Of a stretch of DNA of 64,000 nucleotides, positions 8,440 through 16,745 are shown piece after piece; within the stretch, counting starts at the first letter, position 1, and each line of letters starts with the position of its first letter. The stretch is taken from positions 1 through 64,000 of the forward strand of contig NZ_CP046052.1 in NCBI RefSeq assembly GCF_004802635.2, in the 5' to 3' direction. The notes beneath the pieces were generated by a model, which had not been told where the DNA came from, ran no database searches, and saw only the letters and a program-made list of their open reading frames with translations. The stretch comes from Methylocystis heyeri. GTDB taxonomy: Bacteria > Pseudomonadota > Alphaproteobacteria > Rhizobiales > Beijerinckiaceae. The translations under genes and the position numbers were made by a program.

Positions 8440-9471
8440 TCAGGCGGTCGAGGGTTTCGTTTTCTTGCCGGAAGCCCTGGCGGGCCCGGGCTTTGCCGGC
8501 GCAGGAGCCGCCGCCTTCTTCGGCTTTTCGATCTTTTCCGCCTCCTCTTCCGCGGATGCGCCGGCCCGCTCGCCGTCCTCGTTGCGCAGGCCGAGGTAGA
8601 TCAGCATGGGCGAGCAGATGAAGACCGAGGAATAGGTCGCCACCACGATTCCCCAGATCATCGCGAAGGAGAACGAGCGAATCACCTGGCCGCCGAAAAT
8701 GGCCAGCGACAGCAGCGCGAGAAACACTGTGGTCGCGGTCATGATCGTGCGGGGCAGCACCGCGTTGATCGACATGTCGATGATCTGCGCGGTGCTCATT
8801 TTCTTGTATTTGCGCATCATCTCCCGGATGCGGTCCAGCACGACGACGGTTTCGTTCAGCGAATAGCCCACGATGGTCAGGATGGCGGCGATGGAGGTGG
8901 TGTTGAATTCGAGCTGGGTGAGAGCAAAAAAGCCGACCGTGAGGAGCAGATCGTGCATCGTCGCGATGACGGCGCTGATCGCGAACTGCCACTCGAAGCG
9001 GAACCAGAGATAGCCGAGGACCGCGATGATCGAGAGAACGACGCCGAGGGTTCCGGACTGGACCAGCTCGCCCGAAACGCGGGGACCCACGACCTCGACC
9101 CGCCGAACGTCGTAATCGTTCTCGACGGCGTTTCGCACCCGTTCGACCGCCGCCTGCTGAGCCACGTCGCCGCCCGGCTGCAGGCCGAAGCGAAGCGTGG
9201 CGTCGGCCTGACTGCCGAAGGCCTGAACCTCGACGTCGCCGAGGCTCAGCTTTTCGGCGATGGCGCGAAGCGTTCCGACCTCGGCCGAACCGCCCTTGGC
9301 CCGCAGCTCGATCACCGTGCCGCCAGCGAAGTCGATGCCGAAGTTCATATGCACGAAAACGAACAGCAGGACCGCCATGATCGAGAGCGCGGCCGACATC
9401 GGATAGCTCACGCGGCGAAACCGCATGAACGGGAATTTAGTGTTCTCAGGGGCGAGGCGCAGGAGTTTCAT
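8440..9471 (-). CDS. secF: Protein translocase subunit SecF
   Basis: The 343-residue protein is SecF, the RND-like partner of SecD that uses the proton gradient to help proteins leave the Sec channel. It has the first membrane helix after FRRVSYPM, the family motif FGIDFAGGT, a periplasmic domain, and five more helices including VGYSLNETVVVLDRIRE. The C-terminal tail (about 35 residues) is Lys/Ala/Pro-rich and probably disordered. It begins 14 bases after the secD stop and is clearly co-transcribed. Confidence 0.96.
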   Translation of the reverse strand: MKLLRLAPENTKFPFMRFRRVSYPMSAALSIMAVLLFVFVHMNFGIDFAGGTVIELRAKGGSAEVGTLRAIAEKLSLGDVEVQAFGSQADATLRFGLQPGGDVAQQAAVERVRNAVENDYDVRRVEVVGPRVSGELVQSGTLGVVLSIIAVLGYLWFRFEWQFAISAVIATMHDLLLTVGFFALTQLEFNTTSIAAILTIVGYSLNETVVVLDRIREMMRKYKKMSTAQIIDMSINAVLPRTIMTATTVFLALLSLAIFGGQVIRSFSFAMIWGIVVATYSSVFICSPMLIYLGLRNEDGERAGASAEEEAEKIEKPKKAAAPAPAKPGPARASGKKTKPSTA

Positions 9472-9485
9472 GTGTCTTTGGCCCC

Positions 9486-11075
9486 TTAAATCGGCAAGCG
9501 GGTAGGACGGGCGCGGTGATACCAGACGGCGATCATCATGCGCGTCATGGTGACTGCTGTGACGATGGTGGTGAGAATGCCGAGCGCGAGCGACACGGCG
9601 AAGCCGCGCACCGGACCCGAGCCGAGGAAGTAGAGAATGGCCGCGGCCACGAACATCGTCACATTGGAGTCGACGATGGTCGCGAAGGCCCGGTTGAAGC
9701 CCGCGTCCAGCGAAGCCAGGATCGAGCGCCCGGCGTGCTGCTCCTCGCGAATGCGCTCGTAGATCAGCACGTTGGAGTCCACCGCCATGCCGATGGTGAG
9801 CACGATTCCGGCGATGCCCGGCAGGGTGAGGGTCGAGCCGAGGAGGATGAGGCCCGCGAAGATGATCGCGATATGGACGAAAAGCGCGAGATTGGCGAAA
9901 ACGCCGAACACGCCGTAGGTGATGAGCATATAGACCACCACCAGGCCCGCGCCGACATAGGCGGCTCTCTTGCCGGCGTCGATCGAGTCCTGGCCGAGGC
10001 CCGGGCCCACGGTGCGTTCCTCGACGATGTTCAGCTTCGCGGGCAGCGCTCCCGCGCGCAGCAGGATCGACAGGTTATTGGCCTGCTCCACCGTGAAATG
10101 GCCGGATATCTGCCCGGATCCGCCGGTGATCGGCGTCAGGATGCGCGGCGCCGAAATGACCTTGTTGTCGAGCACGATGGCGAACAGGCGGCCGACGTTC
10201 TTGGACGTCACTTCGCCGAATTTCTGGGCGCCCTTGATATTGAAGCGGAAGTTGACCACCGGCTCGCCGCCGCGCTGGTCGAAGCCGGGCTGGGCGTCGG
10301 TGAGATCCTCGCCCTGGACCATGACCTGCTTTTCGACGCCGATCTTGCCGGCCTGCTCGGTCTGTTCCAGTTCCTCGACGTCCGCCGGATTTTCGCCCGG
10401 CTCGGAGACGAGGCGGAATTCCAGCTTCGCGGTCTGGCCCAGAATGGTCTTCAACTGTTCGGGGTCCTGGAGACCCGGCACCTGGACGACGATGCGGTCG
10501 TCGCCCTGGCGCTGGATGCTGGGCTCTCTCGTGCCGAGCTGGTCGATGCGGCGGCGAATGACCTCGATCGACTGGTCCACCGCACGCCGCACCTTTTCGG
10601 TCAGGCCGGTGTCGGTCACGGTCACCCGAATGAGGCCGTCTCCCGAATCCTCGATGTCGAGCGGCGGCGCTCCGGCGCCGAGCCGGTTGGAGTAGCTCTG
10701 GGCCAGGGCTTTCAGCTTGGGCATGATTTTGGCGCGGTCGGCGGCGTCCGGAACGCGGAACTGGACGCCGCGGGCCTGTTGCCCGATGCCGCCCGTTATC
10801 GCCACTTTCTCCTCCCGGAGGATGCGCCGGGCGTCGTCGCGCAGATTCATCGCCAGCGTATGGAGCACGGACGGCTTGTCCACCTCCAGCATCACATTGG
10901 AGCCGCCTTGGAGATCGAGGCCGAGCACGATGGTGGGAGGCCTCGCCCAATCGGGCAATTTCGACGCCAAGGCCTCATAGCTGGAAGGAGACAGGAGACT
11001 GGGCGCGACGACCAGAATGGCCGCGAAGGTCATTCCCAGGATCGCGACGATTTTCCAGGTGGCGAAACGCAGCAT
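9486..11075 (-). CDS. secD: Protein translocase subunit SecD
   Basis: This 529-residue inner-membrane protein is SecD. The first helix (WKIVAILGMTFAAILVVAP) is followed by LGLDLQGGSNVMLEVD, the family's opening motif. The periplasmic region contains the P1 head and base domains, and the C-terminal part holds five helices with GMAVDSNVLIYERIREE and the RAFATIVDSNVT segment. Length and order are normal. It is preceded by yajC (50 bases) and followed by secF (14 bases), the standard yajC-secD-secF order. Confidence 0.97.
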   Translation of the reverse strand: MLRFATWKIVAILGMTFAAILVVAPSLLSPSSYEALASKLPDWARPPTIVLGLDLQGGSNVMLEVDKPSVLHTLAMNLRDDARRILREEKVAITGGIGQQARGVQFRVPDAADRAKIMPKLKALAQSYSNRLGAGAPPLDIEDSGDGLIRVTVTDTGLTEKVRRAVDQSIEVIRRRIDQLGTREPSIQRQGDDRIVVQVPGLQDPEQLKTILGQTAKLEFRLVSEPGENPADVEELEQTEQAGKIGVEKQVMVQGEDLTDAQPGFDQRGGEPVVNFRFNIKGAQKFGEVTSKNVGRLFAIVLDNKVISAPRILTPITGGSGQISGHFTVEQANNLSILLRAGALPAKLNIVEERTVGPGLGQDSIDAGKRAAYVGAGLVVVYMLITYGVFGVFANLALFVHIAIIFAGLILLGSTLTLPGIAGIVLTIGMAVDSNVLIYERIREEQHAGRSILASLDAGFNRAFATIVDSNVTMFVAAAILYFLGSGPVRGFAVSLALGILTTIVTAVTMTRMMIAVWYHRARPTRLPI

Positions 11076-11125
11076 TGCTTGCTCTTGACGTTGGAATGGC
11101 GGTCAATCTGGCCGGCTTGCGCTCA

Positions 11126-11551
11126 TCAGCTCTTGCTGGGCGAGGCGTCCCTCACGGGCTCCCCTTTGGTGCGGATTTCCGTGATCGCGGAGCGGAGCAT
11201 GCGGCTGCGGAAATTGGGAGCGAGCTCGATTTCGAACTCGTTGTCGTCAACGATCTTCGTCACCTTGCCGATGAAGCCGCTGGTCGTCACTACGGTGTCG
11301 CCGCGGCGGATGTTCTTGAGCTGGCTCAATTGTTCTTTCTGCTTACGCTGCTGAGGCCGGATGACGATGATGTAAACGATGCCGATGATGACCAGCACCG
11401 GCACGATCTGGGCGAAAAGATCCGGCAGCGAGGGCGGGGCGTCGGCGCCGCCGGGCTGTTGCGCTCCCGTGGAGGTCGTCGTCTTCGGGGCCGGGGCCGC
11501 CGGAGCCGGAGTTTGTTCGGTTTGCGCCATGGCTTCCGGGATCAGTTTCAT
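11126..11551 (-). CDS. yajC: Preprotein translocase accessory protein YajC
   Basis: This 141-residue protein is YajC, a single-pass subunit associated with SecDF. After an N-terminal Pro/Ala/Thr-rich segment come the membrane helix VPVLVIIGIVYIIVI and the invariant RPQQRKQKEQ. The soluble domain reads LKNIRRGDTVVTTSGFIGKV, the family hallmark. I prefer ATG at 11551 over the GTG at 11557 because AAGAGAT sits at better spacing, but either is possible. It is the first gene of the Sec operon. Confidence 0.94.
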   Translation of the reverse strand: MKLIPEAMAQTEQTPAPAAPAPKTTTSTGAQQPGGADAPPSLPDLFAQIVPVLVIIGIVYIIVIRPQQRKQKEQLSQLKNIRRGDTVVTTSGFIGKVTKIVDDNEFEIELAPNFRSRMLRSAITEIRTKGEPVRDASPSKS

Positions 11552-11557
11552 TTCCAC

Positions 11558-11935
11558 GATCTCTTTTTAGAAACGCCACGATTGGGGCGCGGGCTGCCCG
11601 CCGCGGGCGGCGGTGGGACGAATGGCCGCGGACTATAGCCGCTCACTTTACGAAAGCAATGGCGGCGCGAAGCGGCGGAGTTTACAGGCCGCCGCCGCTT
11701 CCGGCTCCCTCCGCCCGGCGCGCCGCGCGCGATTGCTTAACCATCGGCGCAAACTGCAGCGCGGCAGGCAACCAATCCCCCGTCCGACGCGTTGAATGCC
11801 TAGGGATATTTAACAATGGCGGCCCGATGATCCCCGGCGGCGCCGGAGGGACGGACGAAGGCCAGATTCCGCCATGAAGAGGCGGCAATTTGGTCGCTGC
11901 GTTCGAATCGCCGGCGCGAAAGTGGAGTGCCTGTT
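11558..11935. other. Intergenic region between divergent yajC and the Gly/Trp/His-repeat gene
   Basis: These 378 bases separate two divergent genes and should contain both promoters. I see no convincing coding frame, no RNA gene and no clear promoter hexamers. Confidence 0.5.
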
Positions 11936-12325
11936 ATGTTGCAAAAACTTTCAATGACAACGATGGCCGCCGTCCTGGCGGGCGCTGTGGCGGTGTCGAC
12001 CCCGGCGGAAGCGTATCGCGGCGGCGGCTGGCATGGCGGCGGCGGCGGCTGGCACGGTGGCGGCGGCGGCTGGCACGGTGGCGGCGGCGGCTGGCACGGC
12101 GGCGGTGGCGGCTGGCACGGCGGCGGTGGAGGCTGGCACGGCGGCGGCGGCTGGCACGGGGGTGGTTGGCATGGCGGCGGCTACGGCTGGCGCGGCGGCT
12201 ACTACCGCCGCGGTTGGGGCGGCTATGGCTACCCCGCCGTAGGCGTCTGGGGGCCCGGTTACTATGGCGGTGGCGGCGGCGGCTGCTGGCAGTGGTGGTA
12301 CGGCCGCTGGGTATGGGCGTGCTGA
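11936..12325 (+). CDS. Secreted Gly/Trp/His-repeat protein
   Basis: The 129-residue product has a Sec signal peptide (MLQKLSMTTMAAVLAGAVAV, cleavage likely after AEA). The mature part is almost entirely GGGGGWH-type repeats, with seven WHGGG units in succession, then a Gly/Tyr/Arg-rich tail and a C-terminal aromatic stretch with two Cys (CWQWWYGRWVWAC). GTGGAG eight bases upstream supports the ATG at 11936. Such low-complexity His-rich secreted proteins may bind metals or form an envelope layer, but function cannot be assigned. It is a single-gene unit followed by a palindromic repeat. Confidence 0.8.
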   Translation: MLQKLSMTTMAAVLAGAVAVSTPAEAYRGGGWHGGGGGWHGGGGGWHGGGGGWHGGGGGWHGGGGGWHGGGGWHGGGWHGGGYGWRGGYYRRGWGGYGYPAVGVWGPGYYGGGGGGCWQWWYGRWVWAC

Positions 12326-12330
12326 CAGGC

Positions 12331-12366
12331 TCGGCGCGTTCGGTTCAATCAGAGTCGAACGCGCTG
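12331..12366 (+). repeat. Palindromic intergenic repeat, family 2, copy a
   Basis: GCGCGTTC (12334-12341) and GAACGCGC (12357-12364) form an inverted repeat around CGGTTCAATCAGAGTC. The element matches copies at 15161-15197 and, reversed, at 28546-28577. It lies six bases after the stop of the Gly/Trp/His gene, so it may also act as a transcript end. Confidence 0.6.
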
Positions 12367-12381
12367 CGTTTTTCGATGCGC

Positions 12382-13539
12382 TCAGGCGGAAAGTTCGCGC
12401 GCGAGGCCGCGCATGAATTCGACGCAGTGTGAAAGCTGATCGATTTCAATATATTCGTCGGGCTGGTGCGCTTCGTCGATGCGCCCCGGCCCGCACAGGA
12501 CGGTCGGAACCCCGGCCTGCTGGAATTGCCCGGCTTCGGAGGCGTAGGGCACCGCGATGGTGTGGTTGGCTCGGGCGAGACGCAGAGCCAGCTGTTCGGC
12601 GGCGGAGCCCGGCTGCGGCGCGAGCCCCGGCACTTCCGTCTCGGTGGTCGTTTCGATCGCCGCCTGGGGGAAGTTCTGGAAGGTCCGTGCGGCGAGATCG
12701 CGCGCATAGAGTTCGAGGCGTTCGCGGGCGAGCGATGGAGCGACGCCCGGCAATCCTCGAAATTCCCAGTGAAACTGGCAGTCGCGCGCCACGATGTTGC
12801 GGGCGGTCCCTCCCGATATGAGGCCGACATGGATGCTGGAGTAGGGCGGATCGAAACGCCCGGTAGGGTCGCCCTCGGCCATCAGACCTTCGGCGATGCG
12901 ATCGAGTTCGGCGACCAGCCTACAGGCGGTGTGAACCGCGCTCAGCCCTTTATGCAGATTGGCGGAATGTATCTCGAAACCGCGCACCCGCGTCGTCTGG
13001 GTGACGACCGATTTATGCGCATCCGCGACCTGCATCGAGGTCGGCTCGCCCACGATGACGGCGGCGGGCTCGGGCAGATCGACCCCGAAGCGGGCGATCA
13101 GATCCAGCGGTCCGACGCAGGTGGTCTCCTCGTCGTAGCTGAGAAGAATGTGGATCGGCCGCTTCAATCCCGCCGATTTGAACTCAGGCAGCATGGCGAG
13201 ACAGACGGCGTCGAAGCCTTTCATGTCGACCGCTCCGCGCCCGATGAGACGCGAGCCTTCCCGGCGAAGCGTGAAAGGATCGCCGCTCCATTCCTGGCCG
13301 GCGACCGGAACCACGTCGGTGTGGCCGGACAAAACGACGCCGCCGGCGACATTGGGGCCGATCGTGATGAAAAGCGAGGCTTTGTCGCCGCTCGCGTTGG
13401 GCGCGCGAACATATTGAACGCCCTGCTCACGCAGGTATTCTTCGACGGCGTTTATCAAAGGCAGGTTCGACAACGAGCTTTCCGTGTCGAATCCGACCAG
13501 CCGCGCCGTCAGATCGATCGCTTTTTCCAATCTGCTCAT
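12382..13539 (-). CDS. argE: Acetylornithine deacetylase
   Basis: This 385-residue M20-family metallohydrolase most likely removes the acetyl group from N-acetylornithine in arginine synthesis. Metal-binding and catalytic residues are visible in LSGHTDVVPV, GRGAVDMKG, YDEETTCVG, VGEPT and the C-terminal DEAHQPDEYI. The dimerisation domain contains RGFEIHSANLHKGLSAVH. It starts at ATG 13539, seven bases after apaG, which implies co-transcription. M20 specificity is hard to read from sequence alone, but length and motifs match proteobacterial ArgE. Confidence 0.88.
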   Translation of the reverse strand: MSRLEKAIDLTARLVGFDTESSLSNLPLINAVEEYLREQGVQYVRAPNASGDKASLFITIGPNVAGGVVLSGHTDVVPVAGQEWSGDPFTLRREGSRLIGRGAVDMKGFDAVCLAMLPEFKSAGLKRPIHILLSYDEETTCVGPLDLIARFGVDLPEPAAVIVGEPTSMQVADAHKSVVTQTTRVRGFEIHSANLHKGLSAVHTACRLVAELDRIAEGLMAEGDPTGRFDPPYSSIHVGLISGGTARNIVARDCQFHWEFRGLPGVAPSLARERLELYARDLAARTFQNFPQAAIETTTETEVPGLAPQPGSAAEQLALRLARANHTIAVPYASEAGQFQQAGVPTVLCGPGRIDEAHQPDEYIEIDQLSHCVEFMRGLARELSA

Positions 13540-13546
13540 GGATTAT

Positions 13547-13939
13547 TCAGTTGAGCGTGGGGTTCGACAGCGGACTGTCGAGCGAAAAAGTCGGCACCTC
13601 GATGTCGAAGGATTCCCCTTCCGCCGTCACCATCCGGTAACTGCCCTGCATGATGCCGGACGGCGTGTTCAGCGGACAGCCGGATGCGTAACGGAAGGTT
13701 TCGCCGGGTTCGAGCACCGGCTGCTCCCCCACCACTCCGGGACCGCTGACCTCCTCGCGTCTGCCGTTGGCGTCGATTATGATCCAGTGGCGGGACACGA
13801 GCTGCACGCGATTTCGGCCGAGGTTTGCGATTTCAATCGTATAGGCCCAGAAATACCGGTCCTGCGCGGGGTCCGAGCGCTCCATCAGAAAATCGGGGAG
13901 CGCCGTCACCTGAATGTCGTGTGTGATTGCGATGTACAT
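13547..13939 (-). CDS. apaG: ApaG (CorD) family protein
   Basis: The 130-residue protein is a full-length ApaG, a small fibronectin-III-like beta-sandwich linked in enterobacteria to Co2+ resistance and Ap4A levels; its biochemical role is unclear. The family pattern is obvious: RYFWAYTIEIANLG, VQLVSRHWIIIDANG, GPGVVGEQPVLEPGE and YASGCPLNTPSGIMQGSY. The ATG at 13939 starts exactly at the conserved N-terminus, so the much longer open frame upstream is not part of the gene. It precedes argE. Confidence 0.95.
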   Translation of the reverse strand: MYIAITHDIQVTALPDFLMERSDPAQDRYFWAYTIEIANLGRNRVQLVSRHWIIIDANGRREEVSGPGVVGEQPVLEPGETFRYASGCPLNTPSGIMQGSYRMVTAEGESFDIEVPTFSLDSPLSNPTLN

Positions 13940-14059
13940 GGTCCGCAGTGTAGAGCGCGTGGGTGGAAAGTGAAGCTCGTTTCTTGACGCAGCAACATCC
14001 ATGCCGCAGGATTGTGACGGCAAGCAGACAAGGGTCTGTCCGGGCGACGGGCGAAAAGC

Positions 14060-14527
14060 GTGACGAGCACTGTGTCTTCGACGGATTTTCAGGCAGGATC
14101 CAGGCGCCTCGGCGCCGGGCGTCCCTCGGCCTCGCGTCCGTTGCAGGCTGCGCAACGTCAGTGGCTGCTTCGTTTGCTTTTCCTGCTGGCCCTGATCGCT
14201 CAGGCGAGCCTTCCCGCATGGGCCGACCACGGCTCCCTGGGCGGAGCTGAAACAGCCGAAAGCGCTTTTCAACTCTGCGCAAAGGATGGGCTGCAATCCC
14301 AGGACCCCAGGGGATCGCATCCGGAGAATTCCGGCCACGGCCACTATGTCTGCGTCCTTTGCTGCCTCTCTTACGGAGGGGCCGCCCTCGTCGCCGTTCA
14401 GGACGACGGCGTCGGCGTCGCGTTTCCCCCCGTCGTGTCGCGCCTCACCTTCGCTTCCGACAGTTTTTCGTCGCCTTTGCGCCGCGGCGCGGCCAACCGA
14501 TGCAGGGCGCCGCCGCTATTCCTCTGA
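14060..14527 (+). CDS. Probable DUF2946-like small secreted protein
   Basis: This 155-residue frame begins with GTG and encodes a hydrophobic segment (WLLRLLFLLALIAQASLPAW) that looks like a signal peptide or anchor. A His/Cys cluster (HPENSGHGHYVCVLCC) follows, reminiscent of DUF2946 proteins, which often sit near copper or TonB genes. No such neighbour is present here. The start is uncertain because the ribosome binding site is weak, and a later TTG is possible. Coding is supported by the signal-like segment and motif, not by a strong family match. Confidence 0.5.
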   Translation: MTSTVSSTDFQAGSRRLGAGRPSASRPLQAAQRQWLLRLLFLLALIAQASLPAWADHGSLGGAETAESAFQLCAKDGLQSQDPRGSHPENSGHGHYVCVLCCLSYGGAALVAVQDDGVGVAFPPVVSRLTFASDSFSSPLRRGAANRCRAPPLFL

Positions 14528-14635
14528 CACATCGCCATGTTAGCGCCTCTGCCGAGCCATCTTTGTTTGTTCAGGTGGCGAGCGTCGGGGCGCAGCGACT
14601 TTTTCACGTCCTTTACAGGATCAGGGGAACTTTCC

Positions 14636-14866
14636 ATGTCTATTTCAAACCTCGAAACCGGGCGGGCCGATTGCCCGCGGCCGCTTGAAACGCCTTGTCC
14701 TCTCGAAGCCGCCTGCTCCAATCGCGGCGATTTCGCTCTCTGCGTCGAAAATCCGCCTCGGAAGGCGATGCTCCCTTCGGGCGGGGAAACGACCGCTCAG
14801 GGAGCGAGGCTGATCGATCTCGAGCGTCGGGCTCGCTTTGGGCGCTTCGGCTTCAGCAGGGGCTGA
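14636..14866 (+). CDS. Possible small Cys-containing protein
   Basis: A 76-codon frame starts at an ATG preceded by CAGGGGAAC at good spacing and encodes MSISNLETGRADCPRPLE, with four Cys in the first 40 residues. It follows the DUF2946-like gene by 108 bases on the same strand. I recognise no family, and its 3' part runs toward a repeat-rich region, so it could be a remnant or a chance frame. Confidence 0.3.
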   Translation: MSISNLETGRADCPRPLETPCPLEAACSNRGDFALCVENPPRKAMLPSGGETTAQGARLIDLERRARFGRFGFSRG

Positions 14867-14980
14867 AAACTCATCCGAACATACGCTCGGCGCGGCGCCT
14901 TGCCGGAGGCCGCGCCCCGCCTCGGCGCATTCGCCGCTCGAATCGTTCGAGCTGCGAGAAATTGCGCCGGATTTGAAGCT

Positions 14981-15023
14981 GGAGCGCATTCTCATCGCAA
15001 AAGCCTGTCAGCTTTTGGCGCTC
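14981..15023 (+). repeat. Dispersed intergenic repeat, family 1, copy b
   Basis: GGAGCGCATTCTCATCGCAA is followed by AAGCC and TTTTGGCGCTCC. It matches copies at 7136 and 24028. The ends GGAGCGC and GCGCTCC are inverted, so the element can fold. Confidence 0.6.
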
Positions 15024-15079
15024 CGGCGCGGATGATTCGACTTCCAAGAATGCGAACGCCGGGCGATGAGCCCAGCAAA

Positions 15080-15147
15080 GTCGGCATGGCGCCCAATCAG
15101 GGCGACGAGCTTTCGCCCTGATTGGTGGCGGACTGCGCCATGCCGAC
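15080..15147. repeat. Long nested inverted repeat (hairpin)
   Basis: An outer pair GTCGGCATGGCGC (15080-15092) / GCGCCATGCCGAC (15135-15147) encloses an inner pair CCAATCAGGGCGA (15093-15105) / TCGCCCTGATTGG (15113-15125). Both are perfect 13-base arms; the loop is seven bases and a nine-base bulge lies on the 3' side. No T-tract follows, so it is not a classic intrinsic terminator. Confidence 0.8.
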
Positions 15148-15160
15148 ACTTCTCAGGCCT

Positions 15161-15197
15161 GGAGCGCGTTCGGTTCAGACAGAGCGGAACGCGCTCC
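15161..15197 (+). repeat. Palindromic intergenic repeat, family 2, copy b
   Basis: GGAGCGCGTTC (15161-15171) and GAACGCGCTCC (15187-15197) are perfect 11-base arms around a 15-base loop. The loop bases GGTTCAGACAGAG resemble those at 12342 and, reversed, at 28556. Confidence 0.75.
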
Positions 15198-15284
15198 AAA
15201 GGTCACTGGCAGAGCGTGTTCTTATGCAAAACCGCCTCGGGGTTGTCGGGAACATGCCTAAACGCCGTGCGGAACGCCCGGCGA

Positions 15285-16496
15285 TCAGGCGCGAGCGCGC
15301 GCTGCGCTCAATCCCCTCTCCATGTCGTCGATGAGGTCGTCGGGGTCTTCGAGGCCGACCGAAAGACGAAGCAGGCCCTCCGAAATTCCCAGGGCGGCGC
15401 GCGCTTCCGGCGTCAGTCGCTGATGGGTCGTCGTCGCCGGATGGGTGATCAGGCTTTTGGCGTCGCCGAGATTGTTGGAGATTTTCACGACGCCCAGCGC
15501 ATTGGCGAATGCGAAGGCCGCCTCCTTGCCGCCGACGACCTCGAATGTGACCAAAGTGCCTCCGCCGGTCATCTGGCGGCGCGCGAGAGCCGCCTGGGGG
15601 TGGTCGTCCCGGAACGGATAGAGCACCCGAGCAATCCCGCTTTGGGAGGCGAGGAAGTCCGCGATTCTCGCGGCCGTCGAGGTCTGCTGGGCGACCCGCA
15701 GCTGCAGGGTCTCGAGCCCTTTCAACATCACCCAGGCGTTGAAAGGCGACATGGCGGGGCCGGTCTGCCGCAGGAAATTATGCAGATTTTCCTCGATGAG
15801 GGCCTGCGATCCCAGTATCACGCCGCCGAGGCACCTTCCCTGGCCGTCGATATGTTTGGTCGCCGAGTAGACCACTATGTCGGCGCCGAGCTCGAGCGGC
15901 TTTTGAAGCAGGGGCGTCGCGAAGACATTGTCCACGACGAGGCGCGCGCCGGCTTCATGAGCAAGATCGGCCAGCGCCTTGAGATCATAGACCTCGAGGC
16001 CGGGGTTGGTCGGCGTTTCGAGAAATAAGACTTTGGTTTCCTTGCGGATAGCGGCTTTCCACTGCGCCAGGTCGGCGCCGTCCACGAGGGTCGCCGAAAC
16101 GCCGAAGCGCGGCAGCAGTTCCTCCACGACATAGAGGCATGAGCCGAAAAGAGCGCGCGCCGCGACGACATGATCCCCGCATTTGACCTGGGACAGCAGA
16201 GCCGCTGTGACCGCGGCCATGCCGCTCGCGGTGGCGCGAGCCGCTTCTGCGCCTTCCAGCAGACACATGCGCTGCTCGAACATGGCCACTGTCGGGTTTG
16301 AAAAGCGCGAGTAGATGAAGCCCGGATCGTCGCCCTTGAAACGGGCTTCGGCGGCCTGCATCGTGGGATAGGCGAAGCTTTGCGTCAGGAACAGCGCTTC
16401 CGACATTTCCCCGAACGGAGAACGCAACGAGCCGCCGTGGACGAGCAGGGTGGCTGGTTTCAGGGAGCGGCTCTTGGGGTCGCTGGGGGCTGACAT
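15285..16496 (-). CDS. metZ: O-succinylhomoserine sulfhydrylase
   Basis: This 403-residue PLP enzyme of the Cys/Met metabolism family makes homocysteine from O-succinylhomoserine and sulfide in methionine synthesis. Key features are YSRFSNPTVAMFEQR, ATASGMAAVTAAL, FLETPTNPGLEVYDL, VVDNVFATPLLQ and the PLP-lysine segment YSATKHIDGQGRCLGG. The combination and length fit alphaproteobacterial MetZ better than MetB or MetC. The ATG at 16496 follows GGAGAA at ideal spacing. The neighbours apaG and dcd are often found near metZ in this order of bacteria. Confidence 0.9.
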   Translation of the reverse strand: MSAPSDPKSRSLKPATLLVHGGSLRSPFGEMSEALFLTQSFAYPTMQAAEARFKGDDPGFIYSRFSNPTVAMFEQRMCLLEGAEAARATASGMAAVTAALLSQVKCGDHVVAARALFGSCLYVVEELLPRFGVSATLVDGADLAQWKAAIRKETKVLFLETPTNPGLEVYDLKALADLAHEAGARLVVDNVFATPLLQKPLELGADIVVYSATKHIDGQGRCLGGVILGSQALIEENLHNFLRQTGPAMSPFNAWVMLKGLETLQLRVAQQTSTAARIADFLASQSGIARVLYPFRDDHPQAALARRQMTGGGTLVTFEVVGGKEAAFAFANALGVVKISNNLGDAKSLITHPATTTHQRLTPEARAALGISEGLLRLSVGLEDPDDLIDDMERGLSAARARA

Positions 16497-16745
16497 GGGT
16501 TCTCCTCGAAGCGGCGCGAGCGCGAGTCTGCCGCAAAAGACGGCGCAAAAAGCGGGGTTCTCGGGGAGACCCGGCCTTTTAGCGCCTTGTTTAATGTGGC
16601 GGCAAGCCGGCCGGCTCAAATAACCACGAGCCCAATAAAGGCCGAAGCAAAGCGCCTGTCAACCGCCAGAAAGCTCAAGGAGTTTGGGCGGCGCCGCTTG
16701 CGCCGCGGGCCAAAGCGGAGAATGTAGGGCGAAATTCGAGGGGAC

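Larger units (their letters stand above)
14867..15284. other. Non-coding repeat-rich block
   Basis: These 418 bases between the small Cys-containing frame and the metZ stop carry at least three structured repeats in a row: a family-1 copy (14981-15023), a 68-base nested hairpin (15080-15147) and a family-2 palindrome (15161-15197). A further stretch (15211-15258) resembles the family-3 repeat. I see no credible coding frame. Confidence 0.6.

Noticed and set aside
9516-11354. 612-codon plus-strand open frame opposite secD and yajC
   Set aside because: Antisense to two certain genes of the Sec operon; composition typical of a shadow frame.
12016-12180. Regular short repeats that could suggest a CRISPR array
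   Set aside because: The period matches codons for Gly-Gly-Trp-His inside an open frame with a signal peptide, and there are no unique spacers.
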